Source: Clostridia bacterium (GTDB lineage Bacteria > Bacillota > Clostridia > Christensenellales > CAG-138). Taken from it: DNA of 64,000 nt. The stretch is taken from assembly GCA_017524445.1 (NCBI GenBank), contig JAFXVP010000050.1, forward strand, positions 1 to 64,000, written 5' to 3'. Of this stretch, positions 42,752 through 50,443 are shown piece by piece; within the stretch, counting starts at the first letter, position 1; the number at the start of each line of letters is the position of its first letter. The translations under genes and the position numbers were made by a program. The notes below the pieces were generated by a model. It was not told the DNA's origin and ran no database searches. It saw only the letters and a program-made list of their open reading frames with translations.

Positions 42752-43279
42752 TTACAGCCCCAGAAGCTGCTTTTTCTTTGCGTCGAATTCCTCCTGCGTG
42801 AGGATGCCGGCGTCCACGAGCTCCTTGAGCTGCTTCAGTTGTTCTGCGACGTTCGACGGCGCAGCGGGCTTTTCTTCCTGCACGACCGCCTTCGGCTTGC
42901 TCTGCCGTTCGATCAAAAGATCGCTGATGACCTTGTGGATCTCGTCGCGGTTTTTGATCCCGATGAAGGTGATCCGACCCGACGAGGTCGCGACCGACAG
43001 TCCCTTGAACGCGCTCGTTGCAACCGCGGAAACGCTGTCCAGCGGCAGGTCCACACGGCTCTTATGTGCGGCGATACCGTACACGCGCTTGTCTGTGACC
43101 GTGATCTGATGGGTCGGACGACCGAGAATCAGGAGAATGAGGATGGCAATCAGCAGAGCAATCGCGGAAAAAAGGGGAATTATACCAAAAATAGTAGCTA
43201 ATATGTTTCTTACATTATCATCTATAATAACATTGAATACACTGATCGGAAGAATAACAAAATACATAACAAAATACAA
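42752..43279 (-). CDS. PH-like membrane protein with C-terminal SHOCT domain (start uncertain)
   Basis: From the TTG at 43279 it is 175 residues: two TM helices, a bacterial PH-like region (HQITVTDKRVYGIAAHKSRVD; ITFIGIKNRDEIHKVI) and a SHOCT tail (EQLKQLKELVDAGILTQEEF). The frame stays open upstream to 43387 and reads plausible sequence there (SVRTKYRDPKVKQLRKKLG), so the TTG start probably truncates it. The best-placed ATG (43399, with AGGGG upstream) is followed in the same frame by TAA (codon 2) and TAG (codon 4). Either an ATT codon at about 43384 starts translation or two nonsense changes have damaged the gene. 5' end is AT-rich. Confidence 0.7.
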   Translation of the reverse strand: MYFVMYFVILPISVFNVIIDDNVRNILATIFGIIPLFSAIALLIAILILLILGRPTHQITVTDKRVYGIAAHKSRVDLPLDSVSAVATSAFKGLSVATSSGRITFIGIKNRDEIHKVISDLLIERQSKPKAVVQEEKPAAPSNVAEQLKQLKELVDAGILTQEEFDAKKKQLLGL

Positions 43280-43456
43280 GGCTAAAACTCCGATGCAGAT
43301 AAGGAGCGCAACCCCAAGTTTTTTTCGCAGCTGTTTGACTTTAGGATCTCTGTATTTTGTCCGGACGCTTTCACTTTGAATAATGATCTATTCTTACATG
43401 GATTTCCCCTCTTTCCTCAAAATATGAAACCGATATTGGTTTATATAATTATACCG

Positions 43457-43615
43457 CGTATTCGGTTACTACGCAAGCGGAAAACGGCGCGGCAGGGATG
43501 GATTTATCGTAATCCTGCCGATATCAAGGCGTGCCGCGGCATGCACACGATCGAAATGTTTTGCCGGATCTTGCATTGCCGCGTCGAGGACGTGATGGAG
43601 TATATCGAGGATTGA
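43457..43615 (+). pseudogene. Fragment of a Cro/C1-type HTH regulator
   Basis: The reading ending in MHTIEMFCRILHCRVEDVMEYIED matches the last helix and tail of small XRE-family regulators, but the recognition helix region is not recognisable. An AT-rich promoter-like stretch precedes it. Read as a decayed remnant; the ORF runs from about 43376. Confidence 0.4.
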
Positions 43616-44030
43616 AATGAATTGCGGAAGCGGGGCGCCGAGGACGTCGCCCCCTACACGCACACGAATTGATCTGCGATCATGAATTGTGCTTCGGCAT
43701 ACCCCCTCATCAGTCTGCTTCGCAGACAGCTTCTCCACCCTAAAGGGGGAGAAGCCTCAGCATAAGCCTTCCCCTTGATGGGGAAGGTGCCGTCAGGCGG
43801 ATGAGGTGGACACGCAGAAAAGCGTCAAGCTTATCGCGGATCAACGAATTGCACCGGAGGCACATGAATTGACCTTACGGTCATGAATTGCCTGCGGCAT
43901 GAATTGTGGAAACGGGGCGCCGAGGACGTCGCCCCCTACACGCACATGAATTGACGGCAAAGCCGTCGTGAATAGTCCCTGCGGGACATGAATTGTGCTG
44001 CGCACATGAATTGCGCATGCGACGCACGTG
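43612..44030 (+). repeat. Compound repeat island: ATGAATT arrays, GGGGCGCC modules and CTTCCCC hairpin module
   Basis: ATGAATTG linkers with palindromes at 43612-43690 and 43845-44030 (GACCTTACGGTC, GCCTGCGGC, GTCCCTGCGGGAC, GTGCTGCGCAC). Two copies of GGGGCGCCGAGGACGTCGCCCCCTACA-type units lie at about 43632 and 43915. The module CAGACAGCTTCTCCACCC..GGGGGAGAAGCC then CCTTCCCCTTGATGGGGAAGG..CGTCAGGCGGATGAGG is at 43710-43812. No gene seen in 43616-44301. Confidence 0.75.
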
Positions 44031-44209
44031 AAGAACCGCCGCTTGATCCCTTGCGGTATTTCAAACGACGGTTCTCCACGGATTATGAGGTTGGGGCATT
44101 CCTGCAAGGAGACGGGGCTTCTCCTGCAAGTCTGTATGAAAAGCGGTTTATCCCGCTTTCTTATTTTGTTCTTCCGCATCGTGTTCCACTTTGAATATCT
44201 TCTCCGTGA

Positions 44210-44300
44210 GGAAACAACCCTTTCGGCTCGTTCCTCGCCACCTCCCCTTACACAGGGGAGGCAAGGCGCGACGGAACCGCGTGCGGTGGATGGGGCGTTG
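44210..44300. repeat. CCTCCCC-TTACACA-GGGGAGG module downstream of spo0A
   Basis: TTTCGGCTCGTTCCTCGCC followed by CCTCCCCTTACACAGGGGAGG (about 44233-44262). It is the inverted form of the module at 6183-6220. Confidence 0.6.
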
Positions 44301-44301
44301 T

Positions 44302-45081
44302 TTATCCTGCTTTCTTACTCTGTTCTTCCATCAAGAGCTTGTCCGCGACGAGCGCGATGAACTCGCCGTTGGTCGGCTTGTCGTTCTTGCCGTAGATGTT
44401 GTAGCCGAACAGCGCGTTCAGGTTTTCGATCTTGCCGCGGGTCCAGGCGACCTCGATCGAGTGGCGGATCGCGCGCTCCACCTTGCTCGCGGAGGTGTTG
44501 AATTTCTTCGCGATGCCCGGATAGAGCTCCTTGGTGATGCGGTTGATCAGCGTCGGGTCCTCATAGACCATGCGGATGCCTTCGCGCAGATAATGATAGC
44601 CCTTGATGTGCGCGGGGATCCCGGCGACGAGAAAGATCGCCGTCACCTTTTCGTCAAAGGACTTCGGCGCCTGCTGATACGAGAGCACGCCGCCCTTTGC
44701 GCGGTCGTTTTCCAGCATGTCGAGCGCGCGCCTTAATAGCGTCTCCGGCTCGATCGGCTTGACCATGAAGTACCGTGCGCCGAGCGTGCAGCAGCGGCGG
44801 ACCATCGTTTCGTTGCGGAGCGCGGAGATCACGATCACCGCCGGCGCGGCAGCGCCCGCGATCGCCGAAAGCTGTTCCAGCACCGTCAGTCCGTCGGTGT
44901 TCGGCATAATGAGGTCGAGCGTCATAAGATCGTAATGCTTGTCCCGGAGCCGCTCGAGCGCTTCGCGTCCGTCCGCGGCCGTGTCGACCTCTCCGATGCG
45001 TTCCTCCGTCAAGAGATACCCTTTCATAAGATCGGTGAAGCGCGTGTCGTCGTCCACCAGCAGGATCCGAAGTTTACTCAT
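44302..45081 (-). CDS. spo0A: Sporulation master regulator Spo0A
   Basis: 259 residues. N-terminal receiver with acidic pocket DDD, phospho-acceptor Asp in LDLIMPN, and KPIEPETL containing the conserved Lys. The C-terminal Spo0A DNA-binding domain is nearly diagnostic: ITKELYPGIAKKF, SKVERAIRHSIEVAW and NDKPTNGEFIALVADKLL. It activates sporulation and represses abrB-type genes. It stands alone here without spoIVB. RBS AAGGGAGG. Confidence 0.98.
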   Translation of the reverse strand: MSKLRILLVDDDTRFTDLMKGYLLTEERIGEVDTAADGREALERLRDKHYDLMTLDLIMPNTDGLTVLEQLSAIAGAAAPAVIVISALRNETMVRRCCTLGARYFMVKPIEPETLLRRALDMLENDRAKGGVLSYQQAPKSFDEKVTAIFLVAGIPAHIKGYHYLREGIRMVYEDPTLINRITKELYPGIAKKFNTSASKVERAIRHSIEVAWTRGKIENLNALFGYNIYGKNDKPTNGEFIALVADKLLMEEQSKKAG

Positions 45082-45200
45082 GCCGTCCTCCCTTTGCGCC
45101 GCATGTCCGGCGCACGTTCTTGATTACCTGTATTGTACGATACTCCGATCAAAGAATATAGCGTGCGCGGATCGTTGTTTGTGTCACTTTTTTCGCGTTC

Positions 45201-45209
45201 TTTGTCGAA
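45201..45209 (+). promoter_or_regulatory. Candidate Spo0A box upstream of spo0A
   Basis: TTTGTCGAA, a perfect 0A-box core, lies about 120 bp upstream of the spo0A start and could mediate autoregulation. A 9-mer may occur by chance. Confidence 0.4.
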
Positions 45210-45249
45210 CGGGACGGGCGGAGACAAAAAAGGGAGCCGTTAACGGCCC

Positions 45250-45615
45250 CTCAATGAATTCTCGCTTCGCTCCGTGAATTGTCCAAAGGACATGAATTGT
45301 TAAACGGGGCGCCGAGGACGTCGCCCCCTACAGCGGCACATGAATTGACGGCAGAGCCGTCATGATGGTACGCGCGATGTTACGCGCGAGAAACGCGCGA
45401 CATACCGCCGTAACGAAGTGGAGCTTGTGGAAGCGCGCGATCTACCTATGTAATGTTGATTTTCCGGACGGAAAATCTTCCTGTCATGACAACCGTAGGG
45501 GAAGATACCATCTTCCCGTTCTTCTGGTTTAACGGGCGGATAATATCCGCCCCTACGGACAATCCGGATCATTCACGGCGGAGCCAATTCACGCGGCAAA
45601 GCCGCAATTCATTGA
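45250..45615 (+). repeat. Repeat island between spo0A and hsp20
   Basis: ATGAATTG-linked palindromes at about 45253-45365 and 45570-45615, GGGGCGCCGAGGACGTCGCC at about 45305, and GTAGGGGAAGATACCATCTTCCC (45497-45519) next to GGGCGGATAATATCCGCCCC (45533-45552). No gene seen in 45082-45671. Confidence 0.7.
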
Positions 45616-45660
45616 AAAGGGGGATGTTAAGAATCGCAGTTTCTTAACATCCCCTTTTCG
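45616..45660 (-). terminator. Terminator of hsp20
   Basis: Minus-strand 14-bp stem GGGGATGTTAAGAA / TTCTTAACATCCCC with a 7-nt loop, followed by CTTTTC. Confidence 0.8.
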
Positions 45661-45671
45661 GTTGATTTCCA

Positions 45672-46109
45672 TTATTCGATCGTGATGCTGTGCGTCTCGG
45701 GCAGCTTCGGCTGCTCCTCTTTCGGGAACGTCAGCGTCAGCACGCCGTCCTCATACTTGCACTTGATCGATTCGGGGCGAATGTCGCCCACATAGAAGCT
45801 GCGGCTCATCGAGCCCACGTAGCGCTCGGAGCGGATGACCTTCTTTTCCTTCTTTTCTTCCTTCTCAAGGTTCTTCTCGGCGCGCAGCGTCAGATAGCCT
45901 TCGTTGAGATCCACGTGGATGTCCTCTTTCTTGAAGCCGGGCAGCTCCACGTTCATCTCATAGCTCGTTTCCGTCTCGTGGACGTCGGTCTTCATCAGGT
46001 TTGCCGCGCGCTTGCCGTACAGCTCGCGTTCGGCGGGCCACGGCGTCATTTCAAAGCTCCTGTCAAACAGGTCGTCAAACCAATTATTACTCCAAATACT
46101 GGGCAGCAT
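45672..46109 (-). CDS. hsp20: Hsp20/alpha-crystallin small heat-shock protein
   Basis: 145 residues. Alpha-crystallin domain with ETETSYEMNVELPGFKKEDI, LRAEKN and the C-terminal DGVLTLTFPKEE, followed by the IxI-like tail (PETHSITIE). It is an ATP-independent holdase chaperone. A CIRCE operator overlaps its promoter, so HrcA should repress it. SD AAAGGAAG. Confidence 0.96.
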   Translation of the reverse strand: MLPSIWSNNWFDDLFDRSFEMTPWPAERELYGKRAANLMKTDVHETETSYEMNVELPGFKKEDIHVDLNEGYLTLRAEKNLEKEEKKEKKVIRSERYVGSMSRSFYVGDIRPESIKCKYEDGVLTLTFPKEEQPKLPETHSITIE

Positions 46110-46129
46110 AGGTCACACTTCCTTTCTTT

Positions 46130-46204
46130 TTGTCACAATCCCTTGTGCCCTCGGACACCCTTTGGGATACCCTTAGGATGCCCTTCTTTCTTCTTACGAT
46201 ACCC
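46130..46204 (-). promoter_or_regulatory. 5' leader of hsp20 with 11-nt periodic AAGGG motifs
   Basis: On the minus strand AAGGGCATCCT, AAGGGTATCCC, AAAGGGTGTCC and GAGGGCACAAGGG follow one another about every 11 nt, between the transcription start and the SD. Confidence 0.55.
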
Positions 46205-46246
46205 ATTATACGCACGATTTTAGCACTGTCAAGGGGAGAGTGCTAA
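46205..46246 (-). promoter_or_regulatory. CIRCE operator overlapping the hsp20 promoter
   Basis: Inverted repeat TTAGCACTG (46220-46228), 9-nt spacer, GAGTGCTAA (46238-46246): the HrcA-binding CIRCE element with one mismatch. The minus-strand promoter TTGACA (46232-46227), 16 nt, TATAAT (46210-46205) lies across it. Confidence 0.93.
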
Positions 46247-46340
46247 ACGTCACAAAGGAAACACAATCGACAAAATTGCGACACAATCCCGCTTCGGCGC
46301 AAAATCAACTGACGGTAGAGCGAAGAAGAATTTGCCTCGC

Positions 46341-46368
46341 TTGTTTTTTCAAAAAAGACAGGTATAAT
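46341..46368 (+). promoter_or_regulatory. Promoter of the XRE-TPR regulator gene
   Basis: TTGTTT (46341-46346), 16-nt spacer, TATAAT (46363-46368), about 60 nt upstream of the ATG. Confidence 0.7.
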
Positions 46369-46429
46369 AAAGGCATAAGATCGATCTGAACAAGAAATGA
46401 ATCAAACAACGGTTTAGGAGGAACAAACC

Positions 46430-47455
46430 ATGATCGGCATGAATATCAAACAACTGAGACAGGAAAAACATATCAAACAGGACACGCTTGCTGACGCGAT
46501 CGGCGTCTCCGCGCAGGCGGTCAGCAAATGGGAGACCGGCGCAAGCGATCCGGACGTCGCGCTTCTGCCGCGGCTTGCGACCTACTTCGGCGTGAGCATC
46601 GACGAGCTCTTCGAGGTGCCGCGCGCCGAAAAGATGGAGCGCATTCAGAATATGATCTGGAACGAGCGCCGCATCCGCCCGGAGACCTTCGACCGCACCG
46701 TTGCGTACCTCGAAGGGATCCTGAAGGAGGATCCGAAGGACGCGGAAGCGCTGACCATGCTTTCCGAGCTCTACAACCATCGTGCGCACAGCGATCACGA
46801 AAACGCGTCCTATTATGCGGAGCGCGCGCTCGAAGCCGACCCGGAGGACGAAAACAACGCGTGGGCGGCATACCTTGAGGCGAACAACGCGCCCTGCGGC
46901 GACGAGTATCTGGACAACCACTTCTCCGTGATCCGCTTTATCCGGGATTATATCGAACGCCGCCCGGATCTCAGATACCCGCGGATCCTGCTGGTTGAAA
47001 ACCTGCTTGCGGATCATCTGCTCGACGAGGCGGAGGCGGAGATCGCGAAGATGAAGAAAGAATATTCCCGCACCGGTGCCGCCGCAAAGCTCGCTTTTCT
47101 GAGAGGCGACCGCGAGACCGCGCGGAAGCTCTGGGAAAAGTGCGCGCAGGATAATCCGACCGTCTGGCAGGCGACCGACATGCTCGGCGAGGGATACCGC
47201 CGGCTCGGCATGTATGAGGAGGCGCTTGCGGCGTTCGACAAGTCGTTTACGATGCAGAACGCGCCGCGCTATACCGACGGACTCCTCGCAAGAGCGCAGG
47301 TACACGAGCAGCTTGGCGATTACGAAGGCGCGATCGAGGACCGCAAGCGCATCATCGAGTGCCTCAGGACCGATTACGACGTCACCGACGGCGAGGAGGT
47401 CGACGCGAGCGCTCGCGAGATCGAGCGGCTCAAGGCCTTGATCGCAAAGCGATAA
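46430..47455 (+). CDS. XRE-family regulator with TPR domain, 341 aa
   Basis: N-terminal Cro/C1 HTH (IKQLRQEKHIKQDTLADAIG, AQAVSKWETGASDPDVALLP, LATYFGVSIDELF). It is followed by TPR-like helical pairs (GILKEDPKDAEALTMLSELY; GMYEEALAAFDKSF; DYEGAIEDRKRIIE). In Bacillota such proteins often read a peptide or protein signal through the TPRs. AGGAGG 10 nt upstream. The GNAT gene follows in the same direction after 22 nt. Confidence 0.92.
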   Translation: MIGMNIKQLRQEKHIKQDTLADAIGVSAQAVSKWETGASDPDVALLPRLATYFGVSIDELFEVPRAEKMERIQNMIWNERRIRPETFDRTVAYLEGILKEDPKDAEALTMLSELYNHRAHSDHENASYYAERALEADPEDENNAWAAYLEANNAPCGDEYLDNHFSVIRFIRDYIERRPDLRYPRILLVENLLADHLLDEAEAEIAKMKKEYSRTGAAAKLAFLRGDRETARKLWEKCAQDNPTVWQATDMLGEGYRRLGMYEEALAAFDKSFTMQNAPRYTDGLLARAQVHEQLGDYEGAIEDRKRIIECLRTDYDVTDGEEVDASAREIERLKALIAKR

Positions 47456-47477
47456 TAAGAAACGAACGGAGGAAACC

Positions 47478-47924
47478 ATGATCCGATTGGAACCGGTCAC
47501 ACCGGATAACTGGAGGGAACGGCTGGAGGTTCGTCCCGACCAGGAAAAATTCGTCGCGCCGAAGGCGACGATCCTCGCAAGAGCGTGGGCATATCGCGAC
47601 GCGCGAAGCAGGGCGTTCATGATCTATGACGGCGAAACGCCGGTCGGGCTCGTGCTGTACCATGATTACGGGGACCCGGAAGAAAACGAGTACAGCTATG
47701 ATTTCGATCAGCTGCTGATCGACGCGCGTTACCAGGGCAGGGGCTACGGCACGGAAACCGTCAGACAGATCCTTGCCATGATGGAGGCGGACGGAAAATA
47801 CGACAAGGTCACGCTCTGCTACGTCGAGGGAAACGACGACGCGCGGCGGCTCTATGAGAAATTCGGGTTTGTCCAAACGTGGGACGAAGACGGCGAGATC
47901 GTCATGGAGAAACGGATCCGGTGA
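47478..47924 (+). CDS. GNAT-family N-acetyltransferase, 148 aa
   Basis: Acetyl-CoA-binding motif A is DFDQLLIDARYQGRGYGTETV (Q/R-x-x-G-x-G/A form), followed by TLCYVEGNDDARRLYEKFGF. Overall it resembles spermidine/spermine acetyltransferases (BltD/PaiA type: LEPVTPDNW start, CYVEGNDDARRLYEKFGF), so a polyamine substrate is possible. SD GGAGG. Confidence 0.9.
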   Translation: MIRLEPVTPDNWRERLEVRPDQEKFVAPKATILARAWAYRDARSRAFMIYDGETPVGLVLYHDYGDPEENEYSYDFDQLLIDARYQGRGYGTETVRQILAMMEADGKYDKVTLCYVEGNDDARRLYEKFGFVQTWDEDGEIVMEKRIR

Positions 47925-47939
47925 GGATAAAACGGCATG

Positions 47940-47973
47940 TAAAAAGGAGCTTTCAGGCGAAAGCCCCTTTTTC
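47940..47973. terminator. Shared terminator of convergent GNAT genes
   Basis: AAAAAGGAGCTTT-caggcg-AAAGCCCCTTTTT: stem with A tract on the left and T tract on the right, between the two stops. Confidence 0.75.
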
Positions 47974-48603
47974 TCAGTCGAACAATTGGCCGGGCAGCTT
48001 CAGCTTTTCTTTCGGCGGGAAGGAAGCGTCGAACAGCTCGGCGTCGTCCGGGTCCACGTAATAGCCCGCGGGCGTCTGATACACGCCGGTAACGTCGTCG
48101 AGATATCCCGGGACCAGCTCCCTGCAGAGGAAGAACGAATCGTCCTCGCCCTCCTCGAGATCGTGGTAGCGGATGCCGAAGTTCCGCGCGTAGTCGAACC
48201 CGCTGTGCCCGTAAAAGCCGATATTGCCCTCGAAGAGCACCGCGGAAAAGCCCATCTCCCTTGCCTTTTCGAGTGAATAGTCGAGCAGAAGCTTGCCGTA
48301 GCCCTTGCGTTTCAGCGCGGGCGTGATCCCGATCGGCCCCATTGTGAGTACCTCGATCCGCCGTCCGTCGTCGGCGTCGATATGCGTTTTCATAAACATG
48401 TTCTGCCCGATGAGCTCGTCGTCCTTTTCCATGACGAAGTCAAGCTCTTTTACGAACGCGGGATCGTCGCGGAGCACGTGGATCACATAATGTTCCAGAC
48501 AGCCCGGGCGGTACACGTTCCAGAACGCTTCCCGCACGAGATTTTCGACGGCGCGGAAGTCCGCTTCGGTCTCGTTGCGGATGATGACGTTGTTCTGCTC
48601 CAT
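47974..48603 (-). CDS. GNAT-family N-acetyltransferase, 209 aa
   Basis: Starts MEQNNVIIRNETEADFRAVE (GGAGGGAAC upstream). Motif A MGPIGITPALKRKGYGKLLL, then FSAVLFEGNIGFYGHSGFDYA, which is typical of the Eis/YhbS-like N-acetyltransferase group. Substrate unknown. The longer in-frame ORF upstream is not supported. Confidence 0.9.
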   Translation of the reverse strand: MEQNNVIIRNETEADFRAVENLVREAFWNVYRPGCLEHYVIHVLRDDPAFVKELDFVMEKDDELIGQNMFMKTHIDADDGRRIEVLTMGPIGITPALKRKGYGKLLLDYSLEKAREMGFSAVLFEGNIGFYGHSGFDYARNFGIRYHDLEEGEDDSFFLCRELVPGYLDDVTGVYQTPAGYYVDPDDAELFDASFPPKEKLKLPGQLFD

Positions 48604-48639
48604 AGTTCCCTCCTGATCGTTTGATGCTGCTGCAAACCC

Positions 48640-48671
48640 GGTCCGTTGAAAACCTGTTTTCAACGGACCGA
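48640..48671. terminator. Perfect inverted repeat between AraC and GNAT genes
   Basis: GGTCCGTTGAAAAC-ct-GTTTTCAACGGACC: a 14-bp stem with almost no loop and no T tract. It may attenuate AraC-to-GNAT readthrough or act as a cruciform. Confidence 0.5.
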
Positions 48672-48677
48672 ACGGCG

Positions 48678-49562
48678 TTACCGCCGGTTCACCGGGATCC
48701 AGATCGCACTTTTGTAGTCCGGCGCGGACGTATCGCCCATACCGTACCACTCGACGTTGGCGACGCCTGCGAATTCGTAGTCCGGGTTGCCGGGCAGCCA
48801 TTCGTTGAAGATGCGCGTGTTCACGCTTTGCAGCGCCTCCGGAAGCGGTCCCGTGCAGTCGAAGATCGCCCAGTCTCCGCGCGGCAGTTCATAGACGGTC
48901 ATGCCTTCCGGCGCGTCCCCGCCCATGTATTCGCCCGCGATCAGGTAGCGGAACCGATTGCCCGCAACGTCGTCGACGCAGACGCCGTATTCGCCGATGT
49001 GATGGTCGGCGACCGCCTTTTCAAAAGCATTTGCGGGCGGATTGCCGGCCCAGACGTTCGCGCAGTATGTTTGCACGATCTCGTCCCAGAACGCCGGGAC
49101 CTTTTCGTACGCGGTTTCGTTGTCGAACGTCCGTTCAAAGCCGATGACCCTGAAGGAATCCATTTGTGTGATTTTGCAGTCCATTTGATTGCCTCCCTGA
49201 ATGGTAAGATGAATGGTCAGAGGAAGGAACGTACGGATCGGCGCGCCGCTGCGGACCTGCGAGGGCGTTGCGCCGTGAAAGCGCGTGAACGCCTTCGTGA
49301 AGCTCTCCGGCGTCTCGTAGCAATATCGCAGCGCGACGTCGATGACCTTGTCGTCCGTATCCTTAAGATCGAGCGCCGCCTGATAAAGCCGACGGTTTTT
49401 GAGGTATTCCCCAAGCCCGACGCCGGTCATCAGCGAAAACCCGCGCTGCAGAAAGAACGGCGAAAGATACACCGCCTTTGCGACGTCGTCCGCGCCGATA
49501 TCGTCGACGAGATGCCGTTCCATGTAATCAACGGACGCGCGAATGCAGGTCAGCCATTCCAT
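48678..49562 (-). CDS. AraC-family regulator with GyrI-like effector domain, 294 aa
   Basis: N-terminal two-HTH AraC domain (ASVDYMERHLVDDIGADDVA, SPFFLQRGFSLMTGVGLGEY, VIDVALRYCYETPESFTKAF) followed by a GyrI-like/effector-binding domain (GMTVYELPRGDWAIFDCTGP, RIFNEWLPGNPDYEF). It resembles Rob-type activators that sense small molecules. AAAGGAG SD. It may control the GNAT gene downstream. Confidence 0.93.
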   Translation of the reverse strand: MEWLTCIRASVDYMERHLVDDIGADDVAKAVYLSPFFLQRGFSLMTGVGLGEYLKNRRLYQAALDLKDTDDKVIDVALRYCYETPESFTKAFTRFHGATPSQVRSGAPIRTFLPLTIHLTIQGGNQMDCKITQMDSFRVIGFERTFDNETAYEKVPAFWDEIVQTYCANVWAGNPPANAFEKAVADHHIGEYGVCVDDVAGNRFRYLIAGEYMGGDAPEGMTVYELPRGDWAIFDCTGPLPEALQSVNTRIFNEWLPGNPDYEFAGVANVEWYGMGDTSAPDYKSAIWIPVNRR

Positions 49563-49641
49563 ACGGTTACTCCTTTCTTTGACGGGATCATTGTATCGCG
49601 TCCATTCGCGTCTGTCCTGTCATTTTCTGCGCGGTTTTGTC

Positions 49642-50403
49642 CTACCGAAGTCCGAAAAACGCGCAGATCTTTGCGATCGCGAGATCCATCTTCTCCGGCG
49701 ACTGAAAGCGGTGGTCGGCGTTTTCGACCGGCTCGAAGTCGATCACGTTGTCCTCCGCAAACGCCTTCACCGCGTCGAACGGGACGACCTCGTCCTTCGT
49801 GCCGTGCAGGATGAACAGCTCGTCCGCGTACGGGAGAAAATCGCGCTTCGCGATGTCTGCTTCGCGGAGCTCATCCAAATATGTCCGGTCGATCGTGACC
49901 TTGCGGTCGAAGCCGACGGAAACGGGCTTGCCCTTTCGGATGCGTTCGAGATCGTCGCCGGTCATGATCGAGGACGTGATCACATCGTACATGGGCACAG
50001 CGGGACAGCGCAGCGCGGTCTTCAGAAACGGGTCGCCGTGCTCGGAGACGTATTTCAGAAAGAGATATCCGCCGAAGCTCGTCGCGTAGCCGAACAGCTT
50101 TGCGTCGGGATACCGCGCCCTTGCCCACGCGAGCACCGCGGAAAGGTACGCGTCACAGTCGGAAAGTCGCAGTGTTTTACGCACGTCGTCGCCGTGGCAC
50201 GGCCAGTTATAGGTCAGGACCGCGACGCCGTGGTTTTTGTCGAGTACGTGTTTGGAAAACCGCTCCGCTGCGCGGTTGTCCTTGTGCCCGCCGAAGCCGT
50301 GCCCGCAGATCACGAGCGTTTTCACCTCGCCCGCCCCCTCGGAATAGAGCTTTGCGCGGATGTTCAGCCCCGCGTCATTGATGTTGAAATAGTGCTGTTG
50401 CAT
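49642..50403 (-). CDS. Serine alpha/beta hydrolase, 253 aa
   Basis: Starts MQQHYFNINDAGLNIRAKLY (AAGGA SD). Oxyanion region VICGHGFGGHKDN, nucleophile elbow FGYATSFGGYLFL (A-x-S-x-G with Ser), acid in LHGTKDEVVPF and catalytic His in VENADHRFQSPEKM. Likely an esterase or dienelactone-type hydrolase. It starts just past the leuS terminator, so it depends on readthrough or its own promoter. Confidence 0.9.
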   Translation of the reverse strand: MQQHYFNINDAGLNIRAKLYSEGAGEVKTLVICGHGFGGHKDNRAAERFSKHVLDKNHGVAVLTYNWPCHGDDVRKTLRLSDCDAYLSAVLAWARARYPDAKLFGYATSFGGYLFLKYVSEHGDPFLKTALRCPAVPMYDVITSSIMTGDDLERIRKGKPVSVGFDRKVTIDRTYLDELREADIAKRDFLPYADELFILHGTKDEVVPFDAVKAFAEDNVIDFEPVENADHRFQSPEKMDLAIAKICAFFGLR

Positions 50404-50407
50404 AGTC

Positions 50408-50441
50408 CTTGCATGAAAAAAGGCGGGAGATCCCGCCTTAT
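50408..50441 (-). terminator. Terminator of leuS
   Basis: Minus-strand AAGGCGGGATCTCCCGCCTT followed by TTTT, just after the leuS stop. Confidence 0.8.
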
Positions 50442-50443
50442 GT

